This document shows, piece by piece, positions 28,261-34,605 of a stretch of 57,618 bases of DNA; position 1 is the stretch's first letter; every line of letters begins with the position of its first letter. The notes under the pieces are model-generated. The model ran no database searches. It had not been told where the DNA came from and was given only the letters and a program-made list of their open reading frames with translations. Position numbers and translations under genes: made by a program. This DNA is from Methylophaga sp. (GTDB taxonomy: Bacteria > Pseudomonadota > Gammaproteobacteria > Nitrosococcales > Methylophagaceae), in NCBI GenBank assembly GCA_002733505.1, contig NVVW01000003.1, forward strand, positions 89,892-147,509, written 5' to 3'.

Positions 28261-28375
28261 TTGAACGGGTGGCAGGCTATCCGGTTTGGATCTGATGATG
28301 TAACCGTAGCATGAACTTTTGGGCTTATAAATATCCTTGCTTAGCTGGTTTGATTAACCCTTAAACGTGGATTGA

Positions 28376-28397
28376 ACCTTACCCCCACCTTACCCCG
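28376..28397. repeat. Tandem 11-bp repeats near right end of the element
   Basis: ACCTTACCCCC and ACCTTACCCCG in tandem mirror the pair at 24484-24505, same orientation. They lie about 70 bp inside the right attachment site. Confidence 0.6.
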
Positions 28398-28410
28398 AGC
28401 AATATTCAAT

Positions 28411-28443
28411 AAAAAAGCCCTAGCTGTTTTATCAGCTAAGGCT
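28411..28443 (-). terminator. Terminator of the tRNA-His/tRNA-Thr transcript, carried by the element
   Basis: On the minus strand AGCCTTAGCTG and CAGCTAGGGCT pair with one mismatch and are followed by six U. It lies 22 bases beyond the tRNA-Thr 3' end and replaces the original terminator now found at 24267-24299. Confidence 0.75.
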
Positions 28444-28464
28444 TTGATAGTTCTTACATATTCA

Positions 28465-28540
28465 TGGAGCCGGAGATAGGACTTGAACCTACGACCCTCT
28501 GATTACAAATCAGATGCTCTACCAACTGAGCTACACCGGC
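28465..28540 (-). tRNA. tRNA-Thr (TGT)
   Basis: A 76-nt cloverleaf on the minus strand: acceptor GCCGGTG/CTCCGGC-like pairing, D arm GCTC-AGTTGGTA-GAGC, anticodon stem TCTGA/TCAGA with loop TTTGTAA (anticodon TGT), T arm GTAGG-TTCAAGT-CCTAT and encoded CCA. Its 3' 46 bases serve as attachment site, and the gene remains complete. Confidence 0.95.
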
Positions 28541-28609
28541 TTGAAGAACGCAAATTATACGGATGCCCTTGCTGCAAGGCAAGGAAAAAATCATATAATC
28601 ATAAAGAAA

Positions 28610-28686
28610 TGGGGTGAATGATGGGGCTCGAACCCACGACCACCGGAATCACAATCCGGGGCTCTACCAACTGAGCTACACTCACC
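28610..28686 (-). tRNA. tRNA-His (GTG)
   Basis: A 77-nt minus-strand tRNA with the extra 5' G of tRNA-His, D arm GCTC-AGTTGGTA-GAGC, anticodon loop TTGTGAT (GTG), T arm CGTGG-GTTCGAG-CCCAT-like pairing and encoded CCA. It lies 69 bp before tRNA-Thr on the same strand and is probably cotranscribed. Confidence 0.95.
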
Positions 28687-28802
28687 ATTGTCTTTGCTGT
28701 TTACATGCTCTATAGAAAGTGCCTGTAAAGTTAAGCTGTGTATTCTACGTCCTTTATTTTTTAGGTCAAGCATTTTGGGCATAAATACTCAGCAAGCTGA
28801 AC

Positions 28803-30968
28803 TTAAACTAGTTCTAGATCGATCTTTTTCTCATCAAGATCAACGCGAACAACTTTCACTTGAACTTTATCACCAAGACGGTAGGTTTTTCCTGACCGTT
28901 CGCCGCTTAAACGATGGGCAGCGGCATCGAACTGATAATAATCATTTTTAAGTGAGGTAACATGCACTAGCCCTTCTATATACATATCACTTAATTCAAC
29001 AAATAAGCCAAAACCGGTTACCCCACTGATAATGCCTTCATGAACCTCACCAACACGATCTTGCATAAATTCACATTTTAACCAGTCGTTCACATCTCGT
29101 GTTGCTTCATCTGCACGGCGTGAGGTCATTGAACAATGTTCGCCCAATTGCAGCATATTTTCATGTGATAGCGGCCAACTCTTGTTATTTTTGGAAATAA
29201 TGTGGCGAATAGCGCGATGAACTAATAAATCGGGGTAGCGACGAATGGGTGAGGTGAAATGTGCATAAGCATCTAAAGCTAAACCAAAGTGACCTGCATT
29301 GTCGGGGCTATAAACGGCTTGTTTTAGACTGCGTAGCATTACTGTTTGAATTAAGTGCGCATCAGGGCGTTTTTTGGCTTTATTGAGCAGTTCGGCATAG
29401 TGTGCGGGTGCAGGTTCGCTACCGCCGCCGATTGATAAGCCCAATTCACCTAAGAAATCACGTAAGCCGGAGAGTTTTTCTTCAGAGGGTGTTTCATGAA
29501 CACGGAACAACGTCGGAAGCTGGTGAGACAATAAAAAACGGGCGGCAGCTACATTCGCCGCAACCATAAACTCTTCAATTAAACGATGAGCGTCATTGCG
29601 CTCGCGTGGTGTAATGGATTTTAGTTTACGGTTATCATCAAAGATAAATTGTGTTTCGGTCATGGCAAAATCAATTGCGCCACGCTTATCACGTGTTGTG
29701 AGCATAACTTTAAACAAGTCATACATGGTTTCTAAGCTAGGTAAGACTGCGTTATATTGCTGGCGTAGTGATTGATCGTTATCAACTAACATTGCAGCAA
29801 CATCAGTATAAGTAAGTCGCGCTTTTGAATTCATAATTGCTTGATGGAACTGATACGATTCAATTTCACCGCTGGTGTTGATCACCATCTCACAGACCAT
29901 GCAGAGGCGATCTACATTAGGGTTTAATGAGCACAGGCCATTAGATAAGGCCTCAGGTAGCATGGGAATAACTTGGCTGGGAAAATACACCGAGGTACCA
30001 CGTTGATGAGCCTCTTTATCAAGTGCTGAATTGGATTCGACATAAGAGGAAACGTCGGCAATAGCAACCCACAGCTTCCATGAGCCTGATTTTAATTTCT
30101 CAGCATAGACCGCATCATCAAAGTCGCGTGCATCTTCGCCGTCAATCGTTACCAATGGCAGTGAACGTAGATCTAGGCGATCTTCAATAGCGGAATCAGC
30201 AATATCTTTCCCGTAATCTTCAGCCTGTTTTAATGCATCAATAGGCCAAACATGCGGCAAATCAAAGGCGCGTAAAGCAATATCAATTTCCATCCCAGGC
30301 GCCATATGATCACCCAATACATTAACTACTTTCCCGAGTGGCGAGCGGTGTTTATTAGGATGTTCGGTGATCTCTATTTCGACAATTTGACCTTCTGTAG
30401 CATCCATAATAGCGGTGGGAGGAATTAAAATATCCTGACTAATACGACGATTATTAGGAACCAAATAAAACATGCCAGTGTCAGCGATAAGACGGCCCAC
30501 AATGCGCTCATTACCATGTTGAATCACTTCAACAATGGCGCCTTCTTTTCGACCTCGGCGATCTGTTCCCGTAACTCTAGCAACGGCTTTATCACCATGT
30601 AGCACAACGCGCATTTCACGATCATTTAAAAATAAATCATCACCGCCTTCATCGGGAATAAGAAAGCCATAACCATCTGGGTGTCCCATTACGCGCCCTG
30701 TGACTAGGTTCATTTTTGAGAGAATACCGTAGGCATTTTTACGATTGCGTAGTAATTGGCCATCACGCTCCATCGCCCTTAGCCGACGGCGCAGTGCTTC
30801 TGTTTGTTCTTCACCTTTAATATTTAGTAGTTTGGAAATACTACGCCGTGATAAAGGGCGGTTATTCTGTTTAAGTACTTCTAAGATAAATTCGCGGCTG
30901 GGAATAGGGTTGTCATATTTATCCGCTTCGCGTTTAGCGTAAGGATCAGGTGATTTTTTTTTAGCCAT
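28803..30968 (-). CDS. rnr: Ribonuclease R
   Basis: The 721-residue 3'-5' exoribonuclease degrades structured RNA and helps trans-translation. Order: N-terminal HTH (FILEVLKQNNRPLSRRSISKLL), two cold-shock domains (LVTGRVMGHPDGYGFLIPDEGGDDLF), and the RNB catalytic domain with TIDGEDARDFDDAVYAEKL (metal-binding Asp residues) and HFTSPIRRYPDLLVHRAI. A C-terminal S1 domain follows (VGEVHEGIISGVTGFGLFVEL). It ends at DLELV soon after the S1 domain, without the Lys-rich tail of the E. coli enzyme (813 residues). Start ATG at 30968. Confidence 0.97.
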   Translation of the reverse strand: MAKKKSPDPYAKREADKYDNPIPSREFILEVLKQNNRPLSRRSISKLLNIKGEEQTEALRRRLRAMERDGQLLRNRKNAYGILSKMNLVTGRVMGHPDGYGFLIPDEGGDDLFLNDREMRVVLHGDKAVARVTGTDRRGRKEGAIVEVIQHGNERIVGRLIADTGMFYLVPNNRRISQDILIPPTAIMDATEGQIVEIEITEHPNKHRSPLGKVVNVLGDHMAPGMEIDIALRAFDLPHVWPIDALKQAEDYGKDIADSAIEDRLDLRSLPLVTIDGEDARDFDDAVYAEKLKSGSWKLWVAIADVSSYVESNSALDKEAHQRGTSVYFPSQVIPMLPEALSNGLCSLNPNVDRLCMVCEMVINTSGEIESYQFHQAIMNSKARLTYTDVAAMLVDNDQSLRQQYNAVLPSLETMYDLFKVMLTTRDKRGAIDFAMTETQFIFDDNRKLKSITPRERNDAHRLIEEFMVAANVAAARFLLSHQLPTLFRVHETPSEEKLSGLRDFLGELGLSIGGGSEPAPAHYAELLNKAKKRPDAHLIQTVMLRSLKQAVYSPDNAGHFGLALDAYAHFTSPIRRYPDLLVHRAIRHIISKNNKSWPLSHENMLQLGEHCSMTSRRADEATRDVNDWLKCEFMQDRVGEVHEGIISGVTGFGLFVELSDMYIEGLVHVTSLKNDYYQFDAAAHRLSGERSGKTYRLGDKVQVKVVRVDLDEKKIDLELV

Positions 30969-31116
30969 AGGTATGAGTGTCTTTAAGGGTATAGTAAGTC
31001 ACTATTCTATATGCTTTAGTAGACTTAGGTAAAAAAGATTGTTTTGTTTGATTGGATAGGAAAAAATGGCGTGCTTTTTGCCTTATATTTTCTGTCTTAT
31101 GTAAAAATGATGTATT

Positions 31117-31278
31117 TATACCCGTGATCATTCAATCTGTGAAGATTCAGGGCAAAAATAGGAAGTCAGAGTAAGGCGTAATGTGTAGGTAATGACTAGT
31201 CCTTATCAAGCATTGCAACGCAACACTGGCTTTCTAGCTTTTGGTCTGAAATTTACAGATTGAATGATTATGGGTATA
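31117..31278. repeat. Element G: same terminal repeats, unrelated interior
   Basis: Terminal repeats TATACCCGTGATCATTCAA and TTGAATGATTATGGGTATA (with CTGTGAA/TTTACAG inside) equal those of copies A-D and H. The interior is different: it has its own imperfect long inverted repeat (GCAAAAATAGGAAGTCAG against CTGGCTTTCTAGCTTTTG). It has none of the CTCCGG hairpins. It lies between rnr and cheV. The rest of 30969-31357 holds no gene. Confidence 0.85.
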
Positions 31279-31363
31279 TACTTTAAATTACAACAGAAAA
31301 GGCAATTATTGCCGATAAAGTGGCAAGAGCATACTATTTAATTGAACTATAGAGAAGGTGACC

Positions 31364-32320
31364 ATGGCTACACTTATTGATTCCATTGATGAACGTACGA
31401 AACTGGCAGGTACTAACCATCTGGAAGTTTTGTTGTTTAGTTTGGGGACGAATGACGAAACAGGACGAGATGAAGTGTTTGGCATTAATGTCTTTAAGGT
31501 GCGAGAGGTATTAAATATTCCTGAAATAACCAGTGCACCAGACATGCCAGATGGTGTAGAAGGTTTTGTGAGTCTGCGAGACGATATGGTACCGATTATT
31601 AATTTACAGAAATTTTGTAATTTAACATCAAAGGATGAACCTAGTATTCTAATGATCACCGAATATAACACTCATGTACAAGGCTTTTTAGTGAATGCTG
31701 TTGATACCATTCAGCGCTTAAATTGGGAACAAGTGAAAGCGCCACCACCATTACTGTCAAAACGATTAGGTGGTTTGGTTACCGCAGTTTCTGAGTTAGC
31801 TGATAAACGACTAGTTATGATTATGGATGTTGAGAAAGTTTTAGCGGATGCGGGTGGCTTTTATGATGAAGATAATCTTTTTGAAGGTATTGATAAACTG
31901 GAAGGTAATCATTCTATACTATTTGCTGATGATTCTAAGGTGGCTCGCACCCAGATCACCAAAACACTTGATCATTTGGGAGTCGCGTATCGTAGTACCG
32001 TGAATGGTGCTGAAGCTTGGAAAATGCTTAATAATATAGCTAATAAATGTGAGGAAAAAGGACAGGATATCACCAGTGAAATTGAATTGGTGTTAACTGA
32101 TGTAGAAATGCCGGAAATGGATGGCTATGTCTTGACTCAGAAAATTAAGGCTGATCCGCGCATGCAGAAGCTACCTGTTATTATGCATTCATCATTAACC
32201 GCAGCTGCGAATATGAGCATGGGTAAAAATGTGGGGGCGGATGCGTATGTACCTAAGTTTCAACCCAAAGAACTAGCAAAAACATTAAAACAGTTTTTTG
32301 ATAAAAATTCTACTGACTAA
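31364..32320 (+). CDS. cheV: Chemotaxis protein CheV (CheW-receiver)
   Basis: The protein (318 residues) has an N-terminal CheW-like coupling domain (LLFSLGTNDETGRDEVFGINVFKVREVL, GFVSLRDDMVPIINLQ) and a C-terminal receiver domain (SILFADDSKVARTQI, phospho-acceptor Asp in VLTDVEMPEMDGYVL, PVIMHSSLTAAAN, YVPKFQPKEL). CheV links chemoreceptors to the CheA kinase and adapts signalling. I chose ATG 31364 because AGAAGG ends five bases upstream, and the GTG at 31358 overlaps this site. No other che genes are near. Confidence 0.95.
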   Translation: MATLIDSIDERTKLAGTNHLEVLLFSLGTNDETGRDEVFGINVFKVREVLNIPEITSAPDMPDGVEGFVSLRDDMVPIINLQKFCNLTSKDEPSILMITEYNTHVQGFLVNAVDTIQRLNWEQVKAPPPLLSKRLGGLVTAVSELADKRLVMIMDVEKVLADAGGFYDEDNLFEGIDKLEGNHSILFADDSKVARTQITKTLDHLGVAYRSTVNGAEAWKMLNNIANKCEEKGQDITSEIELVLTDVEMPEMDGYVLTQKIKADPRMQKLPVIMHSSLTAAANMSMGKNVGADAYVPKFQPKELAKTLKQFFDKNSTD

Positions 32321-32343
32321 ATCAAACTATTGAGCCTAGAATT

Positions 32344-32643
32344 CTATTTTACTATTAATGAAATTGAGATATCAAACGCGTTATCATCGTTACTAACGAC
32401 ACGGAGCACATGGCCATCAGCAATGAAAGGTGGAAGGAGTTCATCAGCCGCATTCATCACAAGCTCTATTTCATCACCCACAGCAAGTTTATAATCAGTT
32501 GTCATTGCCAACCCCGTTGCACTAAGATCGTGGCTGATGCCAATATGGGATGTATTAGTAGAGCCTTTGACGGTATATGTTACCTGCGTATCTATGCTCA
32601 TTCTGGCAAAATTACGCTTTTCATCGTAGCTATAATCAATCAT
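32344..32643 (-). CDS. PilZ-domain protein
   Basis: The 99-residue single-domain protein has the PilZ c-di-GMP-binding signature: the R-x-x-x-R motif in KRNFARMSI and the D-x-S-x-x-G motif in HDLSATGLAM, then beta strands ending VFDISISLIVK-like. PilZ proteins bind c-di-GMP and adjust motility or polysaccharide output. It is convergent with cheV and could connect c-di-GMP with chemotaxis or with the polysaccharide genes. Target unknown. Confidence 0.88.
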   Translation of the reverse strand: MIDYSYDEKRNFARMSIDTQVTYTVKGSTNTSHIGISHDLSATGLAMTTDYKLAVGDEIELVMNAADELLPPFIADGHVLRVVSNDDNAFDISISLIVK

Positions 32644-32765
32644 TGTTTTAGCTCCATAACGAGTAAATAAGGTGTAGGAACTTCTCTACAGTAAAAGATA
32701 CTTTATCATGGCATTAAGCATAACTGTTTTTCCCCCATTAAACTAATTTGAATTGAAATGATTAC

Positions 32766-32791
32766 GAGTCAGTGTTGAACAATACTGACTC
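32766..32791. terminator. Hairpin at the 3' end of pdsO
   Basis: GAGTCAGT and ACTGACTC are perfect arms around a 10-base loop, about 9 bp past the pdsO stop on the minus strand. There is no clear U run, so termination is only possible. Confidence 0.35.
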
Positions 32792-32799
32792 ATACTAAC

Positions 32800-33540
32800 C
32801 TAGCAACCAAAAAAACTTAATGTAATAGAAACGCGGCGGTCATAAAACAATTCTTCTCCCCATGAACCATTATTTATATTCTCGTTTTCACCATAGTTTG
32901 TAGTCAATATTTGTGAGCTATTAGCACCATGTAGAGATAAATAGCCTTCAACAGAATTAAGTCTGGTTTTGGCTAATTCAAAATTACTATCATTGCTGCC
33001 GCGCCAGTCACTATGCGCATCAATCCGAGCTCCAATGTCGGGATTGTTTTTTAATAACTCAGCTAACTTTAATAAACCTTGCTGTGCATGTGAGTGAATA
33101 ACATCACTATTGCTTAAAAAGTAGACATCAAACTGATAGCTATCTATAAACTGTTGAGCGTTATCATCATAAGCTTGTTGCGACAGATTAAATTCACTTT
33201 GTAACTGCTGCTGACTAATTTCTAATTGAGAAATTTGCAATTTTGATTGTGATAACTCGGTGTTTATAAGTTCAAGATCTTGTTCTAGTTGTGAAATAAA
33301 ATGTTGCTGCTCTGTTATAGTTTCAGTTTGGCTTTGCTGGTGACCTGCAAACACACCCATGGAACCACCAATAATGGCACCAAAGGGTCCGGCAATAAGC
33401 GTGCCTGCAACTAAGCCAACACCCGCTGCGGTTACTTCGTGGTGTGAAGTGCTGGGGGATTTTGGTTGATAAACTGGGCTTGCCATAATGGCAGGGCTAG
33501 CAATGAATAATAAGCTACATAATAGTGTTTTAGTGTGCAT
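32800..33540 (-). CDS. pdsO: Sortase-associated OmpA-like protein PdsO
   Basis: The 246-residue protein has a signal peptide (LLCSLLFIASPAIMASP), then a glycine-rich hydrophobic segment (AAGVGLVAGTLIAGPFGAIIGGSMGVFAG). A coiled coil (about 75-125, QLEQDLELINTELSQSKLQI) and a C-terminal OmpA-like domain (FLSNSDVIHSHAQQGLLKLAELLKNNPD, IDAHSDWRGSNDSNFELAKTRLNSVEGYL) follow. This order matches PdsO of the proteobacterial dedicated sortase system. The OmpA domain should bind peptidoglycan. It is divergent from pdsR-pdsS, as expected for the system. The cargo and the sortase are not in the window. Confidence 0.82.
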   Translation of the reverse strand: MHTKTLLCSLLFIASPAIMASPVYQPKSPSTSHHEVTAAGVGLVAGTLIAGPFGAIIGGSMGVFAGHQQSQTETITEQQHFISQLEQDLELINTELSQSKLQISQLEISQQQLQSEFNLSQQAYDDNAQQFIDSYQFDVYFLSNSDVIHSHAQQGLLKLAELLKNNPDIGARIDAHSDWRGSNDSNFELAKTRLNSVEGYLSLHGANSSQILTTNYGENENINNGSWGEELFYDRRVSITLSFFGC

Positions 33541-33895
33541 GATAAGATCCTGTTGTTATTAAATGGTTCAGCGGGTCATCCTTGACACATGGAGCTGTAC
33601 AAATAGAAGAAAGTGTTGAACTCCATTTCTGCGCCGAGTGATGACTATTTAACAACAGTGAAGTGGCAACAATGCGTGGTGATTTTGGCGATGTGGCGAT
33701 GAAATAAGGCAGAAATATGGCAAGATACCCGTAACCAATAAAGTTGCAGGTTTTCTAGCGCCCATACTGAACGTGCTAGCCGCGTTATATTCTCAAGTAA
33801 TAGAATAGCTATTACGTTGAGAATATGCCTTACTAGTCCATCCATTATGAACACTAACTAAACAGCAACTTCATCAGTAACGGATATGGGAGAAA
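33541..33895. other. Divergent pdsO/pdsR intergenic region
   Basis: 355 bp without a supported gene. It includes a 40-bp palindrome at 33787-33826 and a fragment near 33726-33756 (ACCCGTAACC ... TTGCAGGTTT) resembling the second type of repeat end. Promoters for both pds transcripts should lie here but cannot be assigned. Confidence 0.4.
33787..33826. promoter_or_regulatory. Long palindrome before pdsR
   Basis: ATATTCTCAAGTAATAG and CTATTACGTTGAGAATAT pair over 17 bases with a single extra base, around 5 bases. It lies 70 bp before pdsR. It may be an operator for the PdsR regulator, a hairpin in the mRNA leader, or a mobile repeat. Sequence alone does not decide. Confidence 0.5.
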
Positions 33896-34597
33896 GTGAT
33901 GGCACGCAGGATCGCAATTGTTGAAGATGAACCTGATATTAGAGATAACTATGCTGAAGCGTTAAGGCGGCAAGGCTATGAGGTGACAACGTATGCAAAT
34001 AGGCAGTCTGCCTATGATGCTTTTCAGCAGCGCTTGCCGGAATTAGCCATTATTGATATTGGCCTTAATGATGAGCCTGAAGGTGGTTTTGATTTATGCC
34101 GTGATCTAAGAGCCATGTCAGAAACGCTCCCCATTATTTTTCTTACTGCTCGCGATAATGAGCTAGATACTGTGTCGGGGTTTCGCCTTGGTGCCGATGA
34201 TTATTTAACCAAAGATATTGGTTTAGCACATTTACAAGCACGCATTGCGGCCTTATTTCGTCGCTTAGAATTAATGAAAACACCCGCCGTAGCAGCAGAT
34301 TTAATTAGCCAAGGTGATTTGGTGTTAGATGCGGATAGGATGACAGTGAGCTTTAATAGCAAGCCTGTAGCCCTCACTGTGACAGAGTTCTGGTTGGTGC
34401 ATGCTCTGGTGCGTTTTGTAGGTCATGTGAAAACACGAGAGCAATTAATGCAGGCGGCTAATATTTACGTGGATGAAGATACTATTAGTTCACATATAAA
34501 ACGGATCCGCAAGAAATTCCAAGTAGCTGATGCAGATTTCTCAGCGATTGAAACGGTATATGGCTTGGGTTATCGTTGGCTTGAGCAAACTAAATAA
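33896..34597 (+). CDS. pdsR: Dedicated sortase system response regulator PdsR
   Basis: The 233-residue OmpR-type regulator has a receiver (IVEDEPDIRDNYAEALRRQG, phospho-acceptor Asp in LAIIDIGLNDEPEGGFDLCRDLR, FLTARD, DDYLTKDIG) and a winged-helix output domain (ALTVTEFWLVHALV, TISSHIKRIRKKF, ETVYGLGYRW). The insertion NDEPEGGFDLCRDLRAM after the phosphorylation site is characteristic of the proteobacterial dedicated-sortase regulator. In the family it controls the sortase genes with the PdsS kinase encoded 8 bp downstream. Start at ATG 33896 or the ATG one codon later (GGGAGAAAG upstream). Confidence 0.9.
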   Translation: MMARRIAIVEDEPDIRDNYAEALRRQGYEVTTYANRQSAYDAFQQRLPELAIIDIGLNDEPEGGFDLCRDLRAMSETLPIIFLTARDNELDTVSGFRLGADDYLTKDIGLAHLQARIAALFRRLELMKTPAVAADLISQGDLVLDADRMTVSFNSKPVALTVTEFWLVHALVRFVGHVKTREQLMQAANIYVDEDTISSHIKRIRKKFQVADADFSAIETVYGLGYRWLEQTK

Positions 34598-34605
34598 GGC
34601 CATCA

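Larger units (their letters stand above)
24306..28510. mobile_element. Compact integrative element in tRNA-Thr, phage-satellite-like
   Basis: The element is bounded by 46-bp direct repeats of the tRNA-Thr 3' end. It carries, in one direction, integrase, AlpA-like regulator, phage HTH protein, a 56-aa ORF, an HUH-type Gp2-like protein and a TerS-like protein. No structural phage, conjugation or resistance genes are present. The order int-alpA-replication-terS resembles phage-inducible chromosomal islands of Gram-negative hosts, but the replication protein resembles inovirus Gp2. It also has paired 11-bp repeats near both ends (24484-24505 and 28376-28397). The tRNA gene is restored at the right end, with its own terminator supplied by the element. 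Confidence 0.85.

Noticed and set aside
33645..33854. 69-aa ORF on the minus strand between pdsO and pdsR
   Set aside because: No ribosome-binding site or known pattern, and it spans the long palindrome and promoter region.
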